A DNA stretch of 64,000 nt from Hyphomicrobiales bacterium (GCA_024236415.1 JACKKN010000018.1:1-64000), one strand, 5' to 3'. Positions 8,298 to 17,113 are shown, counted from the first letter of the stretch. Notes: a model not told the origin generated them from the sequence alone. Numbers and translations are program-made.

Positions 8298-8807
8298 CTA
8301 GCCACCGGCCGACAGCTTGTCGACCATGCGCCGCAGGCCGTCGACCAGTTCGCGCCCGGCCTCGCCGCCGTCGCCCCGCAGGTCCTTGGCCAGGACCAGC
8401 TTCAGGGTGTCCAGGTGCAGGCGGATGCCCTCCATCTCGCGGTCGCCCAGGGCGCCGATGCGGTCGATGAAGCGGCACAGCTCGGCGCCCACGGCGGTGA
8501 TCAGGTCATAGCCGAAGCTGGCCCCCTGCCCTTTCAGGTCCAGGGCCACCCGCATCACCGCCTTCAGGCGGTCGCCGCCGGGGTCGCGGTGGGCGTCCAG
8601 TGCGTCCACCGCCGCCTGCAGGCGGGCCAGGTCCTTGCGCGCCTCTTCGCCGTACAGCACGCCCATGTCGGTGATGATCTTGTCGGCCTTGGCGAAGGCG
8701 GACGGGGTCAGGGCCTCGGCGCCGCTGACCTTCAGCTTGGCGGCCAGGTTGGTGGGCGGCTGGATGACCTCGTGGGTCCCCTTGTCCTCGACCTTGGCGT
8801 CGTTCAT
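8298..8807 (-). CDS. HPt-like (CheE-type) protein lacking the phospho-acceptor histidine
   Basis: 169 residues, starting at ATG 8807 with GGGAGA upstream; a longer open frame upstream to 8939 has no ribosome site. The central helix reads LDLKGQGASFGYDLI (residues 89-103), which copies the histidine-phosphotransfer signature H-x-L-K-G-x-x-x-x-x-G except that Leu89 replaces the histidine. The residues around it are conserved as in an alphaproteobacterial family related to HPt/CheE. It likely binds a receiver domain without passing phosphate. A degenerate receiver gene lies about 100 bp upstream on the same strand. Function is inferred from fold pattern only. Confidence 0.6.
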   Translation of the reverse strand: MNDAKVEDKGTHEVIQPPTNLAAKLKVSGAEALTPSAFAKADKIITDMGVLYGEEARKDLARLQAAVDALDAHRDPGGDRLKAVMRVALDLKGQGASFGYDLITAVGAELCRFIDRIGALGDREMEGIRLHLDTLKLVLAKDLRGDGGEAGRELVDGLRRMVDKLSAGG

Positions 8808-8904
8808 GGCGTCGCTGTCTCCCGCAGCCGGCATCTGGTGGCACGAGCATAGGCGCCCCCGCCGCCCCTGCAAACCCCCGCCCGTGAAATCGCCGTGCCT
8901 GGCC

Positions 8905-9282
8905 CTACGCGGCATCGGCGAACAGGGCGCGCAAGGCACCGTACAACACCTTGGCCGACACCGGCTTGGCGACCAGGCCGTCGGCGCCGGCGCGGCGTGC
9001 CTCGGCCCCCGCCTCGCCGTCCACGCAGTCGCCCACCAGCAGCAGCGGCACGTCGGCGCGCAGGCCGGTGGCGCCGTCGCGCAGGCGGCGGACCACGGGC
9101 AGGGCGTCGCCAGGCTGCGGGCCGTCGACGCAGATCACCAGACCGACCCGGCCGTCGGCCTGGGGCCCGGCGGGGTCGTCGGCCTCGAAGGCGCCGGCGG
9201 CGCCCATGGCCTGCAGCACGGTCACCACCAGGCGGCGATGGTACACGTGGCCGCCGATGACGAGGATGGACAGGCTGCTCAA
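8905..9282 (-). CDS. Degenerate response-regulator receiver domain protein
   Basis: 125 residues, a stand-alone CheY-size protein starting with TTG 9282 (no in-frame ATG before the upstream stop). The fold pattern is that of a receiver: ILVIGG as strand 1, LVICVDGPQPGDALPVV with Asp53 at the phosphorylation position, and the conserved AKP lysine at 107. The usual acidic pair after strand 1 is Gly10-Gly11, and the Thr/Ser after strand 4 is missing. Magnesium-dependent phosphorylation is therefore doubtful. Probably a partner of the HPt-like protein downstream. Confidence 0.6.
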   Translation of the reverse strand: MSSLSILVIGGHVYHRRLVVTVLQAMGAAGAFEADDPAGPQADGRVGLVICVDGPQPGDALPVVRRLRDGATGLRADVPLLLVGDCVDGEAGAEARRAGADGLVAKPVSAKVLYGALRALFADAA

Positions 9283-9371
9283 CTCGGGTGTCAGCGCGGG
9301 TCTCCGGGAATGGGGGAAATTCAGGGGTTTAGGATAAGGGCGCCGGCGTTAACAAAGTCTTGCCCCGGCGC

Positions 9372-10277
9372 TCAGGGCGCCGCCGGCAGGTGGACCCCCA
9401 TGGACTGCAGCACCGCCGCCACGTCGGCCCGCCCGGCCTCGGTCAGGCCGGCCTTGGGGGCCAGGGGCGCGCCCACGGGAAAGCCCATCAGCTCGAGCCC
9501 GCCCTTGACGCAGGCGGCCAGGGAATAGCGGGCGAAGACCTCGTTGACCCGCCACAGGGGCCGCTGCAGGTCCATGGCGGCGTCCCAGCGCCCGGCCCGC
9601 GCGGCCTCGTAGAGGACCACGCTCTGGCCCGGGATCAGGCAGGCGGGCCCGGCCATCCAGCCGGCGCCGCCGATCTGCATGACGCAGACCGGGATGTGCG
9701 ACGAGGCGGCGAACACCTTGAGCCGGTCGCCGACCCGGTTGAGGATGGTCAGCAGGCGCCCGGTGTTGGTGGAGGCGTCCTTCAGGTAGCGGATGTTGGG
9801 GATGTCGGCCAGGCGCTCGATGGCGGCGATGGACAGGTCGCTGCGCTGGAAGTTGGGGTTGGTGTACATGACCACCGGACAATCGCCCACGGCCCGGGCG
9901 ACCGAGGCGAAGTAGTCCACCACCCCGTCCTCGGATACGGGGAAATAGGCCTCCAGCACGGCGACGATGCCGTCCACCCCCATGTCGGCGAAGTCCCGGG
10001 CCTGCTTGCAGGCGGCCTCGGTGGTGGTGGCGGCGACCCCGGCGACCACCGGCACCCGGCCCCGGTTGGCGTCCAATACCACCTGTACCAGGCGCTTCTT
10101 CTGGTGCCAGGACAGGTAGGCGAACTCGCCGGTGCTGCCCAGGGGCGTCAGCCCGTGGACCCCGGCGTCGATGACGAAGTCCACCAGGTCGCCCAGCACC
10201 CCTTCCATGACCTTGCCCTCGGCGTCGATGGGCGACACCAGGTAGGGGAACACGCCGTGAAATTCATCCCCGCTCAT
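9372..10277 (-). CDS. Dihydrodipicolinate synthase family aldolase (DapA/NanA superfamily)
   Basis: 301 residues, a class I aldolase with TIM barrel. Visible are GSTGEFAYLS (carboxylate-binding loop, 47-56), MYTNPN with Tyr138, and RYLKDAS with the Schiff-base Lys166. It is a paralogue rather than the lysine-pathway DapA, because the last third diverges (KGGLELMGFPVG). Members of this branch act on keto acids such as 4-hydroxy-2-oxoglutarate or N-acetylneuraminate; the substrate is unknown here. The start overlaps the DUF1489 stop by ATGA (10274-10277), so it is co-translated with that gene and mvaB. Confidence 0.85.
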   Translation of the reverse strand: MSGDEFHGVFPYLVSPIDAEGKVMEGVLGDLVDFVIDAGVHGLTPLGSTGEFAYLSWHQKKRLVQVVLDANRGRVPVVAGVAATTTEAACKQARDFADMGVDGIVAVLEAYFPVSEDGVVDYFASVARAVGDCPVVMYTNPNFQRSDLSIAAIERLADIPNIRYLKDASTNTGRLLTILNRVGDRLKVFAASSHIPVCVMQIGGAGWMAGPACLIPGQSVVLYEAARAGRWDAAMDLQRPLWRVNEVFARYSLAACVKGGLELMGFPVGAPLAPKAGLTEAGRADVAAVLQSMGVHLPAAP

Positions 10278-10681
10278 AGCAGTCCCAGCTCCCGCAGTTC
10301 ATCGACCATGTGCGCCGGCATGTCGGAGTCCACCTGGCCCAGTTCCGGCGCGTCCGGCGGAGCGTCCTCGGGCCGCAGGTAGCGCCAGCCCTGGAAGGCG
10401 CGGAACGGCAGAGGCCGGGTCAGCACCAGCTTGGGGGCCAGGAGGATGCCGCACTTGCCGTCCTCCACCTCCTCGAAGCCGAGGATGGGCTGGCGCACGC
10501 GGATGAAGCGCCGCACCACCCAATAGAGCGAGCCGCCGTCCAGCACCTCGGCGGCCCGGCGCGGGGTGAAGCGGGTGACGTGGCGCAGCTTGCCCATCTC
10601 GGCCAGGCGCCGGGCCTGGACCGCCTCCAGTTGCGGCACCTCGTCGATGCCGACGCAGAGCTTGAGCAGGTGCACCGTCAT
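10274..10681 (-). CDS. DUF1489 family protein
   Basis: 135 residues. The beginning MTVHLLKLCVGIDEVPQL and the later FTPRRAAEVLDGGSLYWV and CGILLAPKLVLTRPLP segments match the alphaproteobacterial DUF1489 family, whose function is unknown. The protein is soluble, with no signal or membrane segment. It is locked by 4-base ATGA overlaps to mvaB upstream (10678-10681) and the DapA-like gene downstream (10274-10277). In other genomes the family is usually near general housekeeping genes, so its link to leucine breakdown is uncertain. Confidence 0.8.
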   Translation of the reverse strand: MTVHLLKLCVGIDEVPQLEAVQARRLAEMGKLRHVTRFTPRRAAEVLDGGSLYWVVRRFIRVRQPILGFEEVEDGKCGILLAPKLVLTRPLPFRAFQGWRYLRPEDAPPDAPELGQVDSDMPAHMVDELRELGLL

Positions 10682-11601
10682 GCCGATTTCCGCACCCGGC
10701 CCTCCAGGGCCAAAGCCACCTTGGAGGCGGGCCGGCGGCCGAGGGCGTCGCAGACGAACCAGGCGGCGGCGATCACCGCGTCCAGGTCGACCCCGGTCTC
10801 GACCCCCAGGCCGTCCAGCATGTAGACCACGTCCTCGGTGGCCACGTTGCCGGCGGCGCCGTTGGCGTAGGGACAGCCGCCCAGGCCGCCGACCGAGGAA
10901 TCAATCACCGCCATCCCCTTCTCCATGACCGCCAGCAGGTTGGCCAGGGCCTGGCCGTAGGTGTCGTGGAAATGGGCGGCCAGCCGCTCGCGCGGCACCA
11001 CCCGGGCCACCGCCTCGACCATGGCCTGGGCCTTGGCCGGGGTGCCGGTGCCGATGGTGTCGCCGAGCGAAATCTCGTAGCAGCCCATGGCCAGCAGCCG
11101 CTCGGCCACGGCGGCCACGGCGGCCGGCGCCACGTCGCCCTCGTAAGGGCAGCCGAGGACGCAGGAGATATAGCCGCGCACCTTGATCCCGCGGTCCCGC
11201 GCCGCGGCGCAGACGGGGGCGAATCGGTCCAGGCTCTCGGCGATGGAGCAGTTGATGTTTCGCTGCGAGAAGCCTTCCGACGCGGCGCCGAACACCGCCA
11301 CCTCCCGCGCCCCGGCGGCCAGGGCGTTCTCGAACCCCTTCATGTTCGGGGTGAGGACCGGGTAGTCAACCGGCTGATCCCAATCGATTTGTGCCAGCAC
11401 GTCGGCGCTGTCGGCCATCTGGGGAATCCACTTGGGCGAGACGAAACTGCCGACCTCCACCGCCGGCAGGCCGGCAGCCACCAGGCGGGCGATCAGCTCC
11501 GCCTTCAGGGCCGTGGGGACGGTGCCGGGCTCGTTCTGCAGGCCGTCGCGGGGGCCCACCTCCACCAGGCGCACCCGCGCCGGCAGGACCAGGCCGCTCA
11601 C
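10678..11601 (-). CDS. mvaB: Hydroxymethylglutaryl-CoA lyase
   Basis: 307 residues, HMGL-like TIM barrel. It cleaves 3-hydroxy-3-methylglutaryl-CoA to acetoacetate and acetyl-CoA, the last specific step of leucine degradation (LiuE role). Motifs are LVEVGPRDGLQNE (metal and substrate site), ISLGDTIGTG, HFHDTYGQALAN and GGLGGCPYANGAAGNVATED, the glycine-rich loop with catalytic Cys. It starts with GTG 11601 with GGAAG upstream. A GST gene diverges from it, which splits it from the main liu operon. No LiuR-type palindrome was found in the 124-bp gap. Confidence 0.92.
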   Translation of the reverse strand: MSGLVLPARVRLVEVGPRDGLQNEPGTVPTALKAELIARLVAAGLPAVEVGSFVSPKWIPQMADSADVLAQIDWDQPVDYPVLTPNMKGFENALAAGAREVAVFGAASEGFSQRNINCSIAESLDRFAPVCAAARDRGIKVRGYISCVLGCPYEGDVAPAAVAAVAERLLAMGCYEISLGDTIGTGTPAKAQAMVEAVARVVPRERLAAHFHDTYGQALANLLAVMEKGMAVIDSSVGGLGGCPYANGAAGNVATEDVVYMLDGLGVETGVDLDAVIAAAWFVCDALGRRPASKVALALEGRVRKSA

Positions 11602-11725
11602 CGCCGTTGCTTCCGTTCCAGGGGGGATTGTCCGTGGGATTCCATGAATCGCAGTTTACACAAATCGGCCGGGGCGCCTATTGTCCTTTCCGCCATCCGG
11701 GACGCTTGGTCGAGGGAGGAAAAGC

Positions 11726-12385
11726 ATGGACGGTCTGACCCTGGTCATCGGCAACAAGAACTATTCGTCCTGGTCCATGCGGCCCTGGCTGGCCCTGCGC
11801 CACGCCGGCATCGACTTCGACGAGCGCCTGATCCCGCTGTTCGACGCCGACTGGCCGGCAGCCATCGCCGCCGTGTCGCCGACCCGCAAGGTGCCCGTGC
11901 TGCTGCATGGCGAGGTCACGGTGTGCGAGACCCTGGCCATCATCGAATACGCCCACGACCTGTACCCCGACGCCGGCCTGTGGCCCGCCGACCGCACCGC
12001 CCGGGCGGTGGCCCGCAGCATCGCGTGCGAGATGCACGCCGGCTTCGGCGCCCTGCGCAACCACATGCCCGTGAACCTGCGGCGCACGGACCTGAAGGGC
12101 AAGGGCCGGGGGCCGGGGGTGGAGGCCGACGTCGCCCGGGTGTGCGAGATCTGGCGCGACTGCCGCGCCCGCTTCGGCGCCGGCGGCGACTTCCTGTTCG
12201 GCCCCTTCTGCGCCGCCGACGCCATGTTCGCCCCGGTGGTGACCCGGCTGGACACCTACGGCGTCGACCTGGACGACACCTGCGCCGCCTACAGCCGCGC
12301 CGTCCTCACCCTGCCCGCCTTCCAGGAATGGCGCGACGCCGCCCTGAAGGAGACCTGGGTGGTGGCGGAGGACGAGATCGACTGA
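11726..12385 (+). CDS. Glutathione S-transferase family protein
   Basis: 219 residues, starting at ATG 11726 with GGGAGGAAAA upstream. The N-terminal thioredoxin-like domain has NYSSWSMRPWLALRHAG, where a Ser of the SSWS motif is the likely glutathione-activating residue, and KVPVLLHGEVTVCETLAIIEY, the cis-Pro and Glu-Thr glutathione-binding motif. An all-helical C-terminal domain follows with GPFCAADAMFAPVV. Substrate unknown. It is the only plus-strand gene inside the leucine-degradation region and is likely a separate unit. Confidence 0.88.
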   Translation: MDGLTLVIGNKNYSSWSMRPWLALRHAGIDFDERLIPLFDADWPAAIAAVSPTRKVPVLLHGEVTVCETLAIIEYAHDLYPDAGLWPADRTARAVARSIACEMHAGFGALRNHMPVNLRRTDLKGKGRGPGVEADVARVCEIWRDCRARFGAGGDFLFGPFCAADAMFAPVVTRLDTYGVDLDDTCAAYSRAVLTLPAFQEWRDAALKETWVVAEDEID

Positions 12386-12680
12386 GCTTGAACCGGGCAG
12401 ATGCTTCCGCCCGCACCCCTTTTGCCCCCGTTGCCACCGCCGGCGGCCCGCTTGCACGCCGGCTGAACCGAGCATTCGAGCTCGTCCTAAGGTGAGGTGC
12501 TTGCCCTCGGTAAGCTTGATGTTGACGACGGCCCGTTCCGCGTCACCGACGTTAAGCTTCCTATACTGAGCATGAATTCTATGAAGTAGCGTGACCTAAT
12601 CCCCGCGCCTCCTTTTCGGGGAACAGGGTAGACCGGCCACCACCGGCGGCCAACGGCTTTTCGTTGCGCGCCGGGGCGCC
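12386..12680. other. Intergenic region between GST and mccA
   Basis: No intact gene. The part from about 12500 to 12600 is less GC-rich than the surroundings. Its minus strand carries an open stretch with the peptide VGDAERAVVNIKL followed by GKHLTLGRAR, which resembles the beginning of small DUF6883-like proteins and then runs into unrelated sequence, so a decayed gene fragment is possible. Nearer mccA, GCCGGTGGTGGCCGG-type inverted repeats could form a hairpin but have no U run. Confidence 0.4.
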
Positions 12681-14690
12681 CTATTCGGCCTCGAATTCCG
12701 CCAGTTCCACCCCCTCCTCGACCTGGTCGCCGACGGCGTAGTGGATGGCGGTGACGGTGCCGTCGGCGGGGGCGGCGATGGTGTGTTCCATCTTCATGGC
12801 CTCCAGCACCAGCAGCGGCGCGCCGGCCGCCACGCGGTCGCCGGCCGCGGCGCGCACGGCGATGACCTTGCCGGGCATGGGCGCGGTCAGCCGGCCCGTG
12901 GCCAGGTCCTGGTCGCCGGCGTGGGCCGCCGGGTCGAACAGGGTTACGCGGTGCGACCGGCCGTCGCACATGATGGCCAGGTCGTCGCCGTGGCGCACCA
13001 CGGTGGCGGTCAGGCGGGCGCCGTCCAGGTCGGCGTGCAGGTCGCCGGCACCGTCGATCTCGCCGTCCACGGCCATGGCGCCGCCGGGCAGCTCGAACAC
13101 GAAACCGCGCGGGCGGTAGTGGACCGTCACCACCACCGGCTCGCCGCCGTCCTGGAAGCGGATCTCGTGGTGGTTGTCGTCGTTCAGGCGCCAGCCCGAG
13201 GTCTGGTGCCAGGGCGCGAACGGGTCGTTCGAGGCCCGCGCCCCCACCGCCGCCTCGCGCGCCCGGCGCAGCAGCACGTCCAGCGCCGCCAGGGCCAGCA
13301 CCCGGTCGCCGGCCGGCGGCCGCTGGGGCACCAGGTCGCCGCGGTGGCGGTCGATGAAGCGCGTGTCCAGGTCGCCGGCGGCGAAGGCCGGGTGGGCGGC
13401 CACGTTGGCCAGGAAGTCCAGGTTCGAGGCCGGGCCGACGATCTGGTAGTCGGCCAGGGCCCCGCGCAGGCGGCGGATGGCACCGGCCCGGTTCCGGTCC
13501 CAGACGATCAGCTTGGCGATCATGGGGTCGTAGTGGATGGTCACCTCGTCGCCCTGGCGCACGCCGGTGTCGACGCGCACGTGGGCGTCCTCGGCCGGCG
13601 GCCGCAGGTGGCGCAGGCGGCCGGTGGAGGGCATGAAGTCCTCGTTCTCGGCGTAGACCCGCACCTCGATGGCGTGCCCGTTCAGCACCAGGTCGTCCTG
13701 GCCGCAGGGCAGCGGCTCGCCCGCCGCGACGCGGAGCTGCCACTCCACCAGGTCCTGGCCGGTCACCATCTCGGTCACCGGGTGCTCCACCTGCAGGCGG
13801 GTGTTCATCTCCATGAAATAGAAGGACTCGTCCTCGTCCAGCAGGAATTCCACCGTGCCGGCGCCGACGTAGCCGATGGCCCGGGCCGCCGCCACGGCGG
13901 CCTCGCCCATGCGCCGGCGCAGGGCCGGCGCCAGGCCGGGGGCCGGCGCCTCCTCGACCACTTTCTGGTGACGGCGCTGGATCGAGCAGTCGCGCTCGAA
14001 CAGGTGGATCGCGTTGCCCTGGGTGTCGGCGAAGACCTGGATCTCCACATGGCGCGGGCGGGTCAGGTACCTCTCGATCAGCAGCCGCGAGTCGCCGAAG
14101 GCCGAGGCCGACTCGCGCTGGGCGGCGGCGATGGCGGCCTCCAGGTCGGCGGCCTTCTCGACCACGCGCATGCCCTTGCCGCCGCCGCCGAGGGCGGCCT
14201 TGATCAGCACCGGATATCCGGTCGCCTCGGCCGCCGCCGCCAGGGCGTCGAGGGACTGGTCCTCGCCGTGGTAGCCGGGCACCAGGGGCACGCCGGCATC
14301 GGCCATCAGGGCCTTGGCGGCGCTCTTCGAGCCCATGGCCTCGATGGCCGGCACCGGCGGGCCGATGAAGGCGATGCCGGCGGCGGCGCAGGCGCGGGCG
14401 AAGTGGGCGTTCTCGGACAGGAAGCCGTAGCCCGGGTGCACCGCCTGGGCGCCGCTGGCCTGGGCCGCCTCCAGGATGCGCTGCGCCACCAGGTAGCTCT
14501 CGGCCGCCGGTGCCGGCCCGATGTGGCGCGCCTCGTCGGCCATGGCCACGTGCATGGCCTGGGCGTCGGCGTCGGAATAGACGGCCACGGTCTGCACCCC
14601 CAGGCGCCGCGCCGTGCGCATGACCCGGCAGGCGATCTCGCCGCGGTTGGCGATCAGGATCTTGTCGAACATGGGCGTGGCGGTGGTCAT
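12681..14690 (-). CDS. mccA: 3-methylcrotonyl-CoA carboxylase, biotin-containing alpha subunit
   Basis: 669 residues. The N-terminal 450 form a biotin carboxylase: ILIANRGEIACRVMRTAR, the ATP-grasp loop KAALGGGGKGMRVV, and MNTRLQVEHPVTEMVTG. A linking domain follows, then a C-terminal biotinyl domain with LEAMKMEHT (biotin Lys633). It carboxylates biotin with ATP and bicarbonate for the transferase subunit at 15506. Its place in a liu-type operon (next to mccB, an enoyl-CoA hydratase and isovaleryl-CoA dehydrogenase) argues for methylcrotonyl-CoA rather than propionyl-CoA, for which a separate pccA exists at 30194. LiuD equivalent. Confidence 0.92.
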   Translation of the reverse strand: MTTATPMFDKILIANRGEIACRVMRTARRLGVQTVAVYSDADAQAMHVAMADEARHIGPAPAAESYLVAQRILEAAQASGAQAVHPGYGFLSENAHFARACAAAGIAFIGPPVPAIEAMGSKSAAKALMADAGVPLVPGYHGEDQSLDALAAAAEATGYPVLIKAALGGGGKGMRVVEKAADLEAAIAAAQRESASAFGDSRLLIERYLTRPRHVEIQVFADTQGNAIHLFERDCSIQRRHQKVVEEAPAPGLAPALRRRMGEAAVAAARAIGYVGAGTVEFLLDEDESFYFMEMNTRLQVEHPVTEMVTGQDLVEWQLRVAAGEPLPCGQDDLVLNGHAIEVRVYAENEDFMPSTGRLRHLRPPAEDAHVRVDTGVRQGDEVTIHYDPMIAKLIVWDRNRAGAIRRLRGALADYQIVGPASNLDFLANVAAHPAFAAGDLDTRFIDRHRGDLVPQRPPAGDRVLALAALDVLLRRAREAAVGARASNDPFAPWHQTSGWRLNDDNHHEIRFQDGGEPVVVTVHYRPRGFVFELPGGAMAVDGEIDGAGDLHADLDGARLTATVVRHGDDLAIMCDGRSHRVTLFDPAAHAGDQDLATGRLTAPMPGKVIAVRAAAGDRVAAGAPLLVLEAMKMEHTIAAPADGTVTAIHYAVGDQVEEGVELAEFEAE

Positions 14691-14704
14691 GGCGTGCCTT
14701 CCCC

Positions 14705-15499
14705 CTACCGGCCCTGGGCCCAGGACGGCTTGCGCTTCTGCAGGAAGGCCGAGGTACCCTCGCGCCCCTCGGCCGAGGCCCGGGCGGCGGCGATGCGCTC
14801 GGCCGTGTCGGCCAGGACCTCCTCGGTCACCGGCCGGCCGGCGACGGCGAACACCAGGTCCTTGGACGCGGCCATGGCGCCCGGTCCGTTGCCGCGCAGG
14901 ACCCCCAGGAAGTGGTCGACGGCGCCGCGTAGCTCGCCTGCGGGCACCACCTCGTGCACCAGGCCGATGCGCTTGGCGGTGGCGGCGTCGAACCGTTCGG
15001 CGGTCTGGAAATAGCGCCGCGCCTGGCGCGGGCCGATGGCCGAAATGACGTAGGGGGCGATGGTCGCGGGCACCAGGCCCAGCTTGACCTCGGACAGGCA
15101 GAACACGGCGTCCTCGGCGGCGACGGCGATGTCGCAGCAGGCCACCAGCCCCACCCCGCCGCCGAAGGCCGCGCCCTGGACCATGGCGATGGTCGGCTTG
15201 CTGAGGGTGTTCAGGGCCTGCATCATGCCGGCCAGCGCGTTGGCGTCCATGACGTTCTCGTCGAAGGAGTAGTCGGCCATGCGCCGCATCCAGTCCAGGT
15301 CGCCGCCGGCCGAGAAGCTCTTGCCGGCGGCACGCAGCACCACGGCGCGCACGCCAGGGCGGTCGTTCAGGGCCATGAACTCGGCCGCCAGCCCGCCGAT
15401 CAGCACGTCGTCGAAGGCGTTGTGCACATCGGGCCGGTTCAGAGTCACCCAGGCGGTGCCGGCGTCATCGAGGGTGGTGGTGAAGGGGTGGTAGGTCAT
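14705..15499 (-). CDS. Enoyl-CoA hydratase family protein, probable methylglutaconyl-CoA hydratase
   Basis: 264 residues of the crotonase fold. NRPDVHNAFDD, the oxyanion-hole segment AGGDLDWMRRM and QGAAFGGGVGLVACCDIAVA are characteristic. Position between mccB and mccA is that of LiuC, which hydrates 3-methylglutaconyl-CoA to HMG-CoA. GAGGA precedes ATG 15499. The gap to mccB is 6 bp, so it lies within the operon. Family alone would not give the substrate; the neighbourhood does. Confidence 0.85.
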   Translation of the reverse strand: MTYHPFTTTLDDAGTAWVTLNRPDVHNAFDDVLIGGLAAEFMALNDRPGVRAVVLRAAGKSFSAGGDLDWMRRMADYSFDENVMDANALAGMMQALNTLSKPTIAMVQGAAFGGGVGLVACCDIAVAAEDAVFCLSEVKLGLVPATIAPYVISAIGPRQARRYFQTAERFDAATAKRIGLVHEVVPAGELRGAVDHFLGVLRGNGPGAMAASKDLVFAVAGRPVTEEVLADTAERIAAARASAEGREGTSAFLQKRKPSWAQGR

Positions 15500-15505
15500 G
15501 GTTCC

Positions 15506-17113
15506 TCACATCCTGAAGACGCCGAAGGTGGTCTTTTCCACGGGTGCGTTCAACGCCGCCGAGATGCCCAGGCCCAGCACCATGCGGGTGTCGGCGGGGT
15601 CGATGATGCCGTCGTCCCACAGGCGGGCGCTGGCGTAGTACGGGTGGCCCTGGTGCTCGTACTGGTCCAGGATCGGCTTCTTGAAGGCCGCCTCCTCCTC
15701 GGCCGGCCAGGTCTCGCCGCGGGCCTCCATGGCGTCGCGCTTGACGGTGGACAGCACGCCGGCCGCCTGCTCGCCGCCCATGACCGAGATGCGCGCGTTG
15801 GGCCACATCCACAGCAGGCGCGGCGAATAGCCGCGGCCGCACATGGAGTAGTTGCCGGCGCCGAAGCTGCCGCCGACGATGACCGTGAACCGCGGCACCT
15901 TGGCGCAGGCCACGGCGGTGACCATCTTGGCCCCGTCCTTGGCGATGCCGCCGGCCTCGTACTTGGAGCCGACCATGAAGCCGGTGATGTTCTGCAGGAA
16001 GATCAGCGGAATGCCCCGCTGGCTGCACAGCTCGACGAAGTGGGCGCCCTTGAGCGCCGACTCCGAAAACAGGATGCCGTTGTTGGCGACGATGCCCACG
16101 GGGTAGCCGAAAATGTGGGCGAAGCCGCACACCAGCGTCGTGCCGTAGAGCTGCTTGAACTCGTCGAATTCCGAAGCGTCGACGATGCGGGCGATCACCT
16201 CGCGCACGTCGTAGGGCTTGCGGATGTCGGCGGGGATGACGCCGTACAGCTCGTGCGGGTCGTAGGCGGGCTCGCGCGGTTCGCGCAGGTCCAGCCCCAC
16301 CCTCTTGACCCGGTTCAGGTTGCCGACGATGCGCCGGGCGATGGCCAGCGCATGGGCGTCGTCCCGCGCCAGGTGGTCGGTGACGCCCGAGGTGCGCGAG
16401 TGCAGCTCGCCGCCGCCCAGGTCCTCGGCGCTGACCACCTCGCCCGTGGCCGCCTTCACCAGGGGCGGGCCGCCCAGGAAGATGGTGCCCTGGCCCTTGA
16501 CGATGATGCTCTCGTCGGACATGGCCGGCACGTAGGCGCCGCCCGCCGTGCACGAGCCGTGGACCACGGCGATCTGCGGGATGCCGGCGGCCGACAGGTT
16601 GGCCTGGTTGTAGAAGATGCGGCCGAAATGCTCCCTGTCGGGGAACACCTCGTCCTGCTGCGGCAGGTTGGCGCCGCCGGATTCCACCAGGTAGACGCAG
16701 GGCAGGTTGTTCTCGCGCGCGATCTCCTGGGCCCGCAGGTGCTTCTTGACCGTCAGGCCGTAGTAGGTGCCGCCCTTCACCGTGGCGTCGTTGGTGACGA
16801 CCATGCATTCCTGGCCGCGGATGCGGCCGATGCCGGTGATGATGCCGGCCGACGAGATGTCGCCCGAATACATGCCCCAGGCGGCAAGCTGCGACAGCTC
16901 CAGGAACGGCGAGCCCACGTCCAGGAGCTGGCGGATGCGGTCGCGCGGCAGCAGCTTGCCGCGTTTCAGGTGCCGCTCCCGCGCCCGCTCGCCGCCGCCC
17001 TGCTTGATCTCGGCCACCCGGGCGCGCAGGTCGGCGACCAGGTCCTCCATGGCCGCGGCGTTGGCCTTGAAGTCGTCGGACCGGGTTTGGATCGTGCTCT
17101 TGTACTGGGTCAT
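15506..17113 (-). CDS. mccB: 3-methylcrotonyl-CoA carboxylase, carboxyltransferase beta subunit
   Basis: 535 residues, the usual MccB length, starting at ATG 17113 behind GAGGAGG. It has two crotonase-like halves. The N-terminal half has SPFLELSQLAAWGMY and SGGANLPQQDEVFPD, and the C-terminal half LIFLQNITGFMVGSKYEAGG and VVGGSFGAGNYSMCGRGY. These are features of carboxyltransferases that accept methylcrotonyl-CoA. It moves the carboxyl group from biotin on MccA to the 4-carbon of the acyl chain. LiuB equivalent. Confidence 0.92.
   Translation of the reverse strand: MTQYKSTIQTRSDDFKANAAAMEDLVADLRARVAEIKQGGGERARERHLKRGKLLPRDRIRQLLDVGSPFLELSQLAAWGMYSGDISSAGIITGIGRIRGQECMVVTNDATVKGGTYYGLTVKKHLRAQEIARENNLPCVYLVESGGANLPQQDEVFPDREHFGRIFYNQANLSAAGIPQIAVVHGSCTAGGAYVPAMSDESIIVKGQGTIFLGGPPLVKAATGEVVSAEDLGGGELHSRTSGVTDHLARDDAHALAIARRIVGNLNRVKRVGLDLREPREPAYDPHELYGVIPADIRKPYDVREVIARIVDASEFDEFKQLYGTTLVCGFAHIFGYPVGIVANNGILFSESALKGAHFVELCSQRGIPLIFLQNITGFMVGSKYEAGGIAKDGAKMVTAVACAKVPRFTVIVGGSFGAGNYSMCGRGYSPRLLWMWPNARISVMGGEQAAGVLSTVKRDAMEARGETWPAEEEAAFKKPILDQYEHQGHPYYASARLWDDGIIDPADTRMVLGLGISAALNAPVEKTTFGVFRM

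Noticed and set aside
11602..11725. LiuR operator before mvaB
   Set aside because: TTTACACAAA occurs there but lacks the second half of the palindrome and the ACGT core.
12741..15014. Very long plus-strand open frame antisense to mccA and the enoyl-CoA hydratase gene
   Set aside because: It mirrors GC-rich codons of the real genes, its translation is low-complexity Gly/His/Gln/Val-rich, and it has no family motif.
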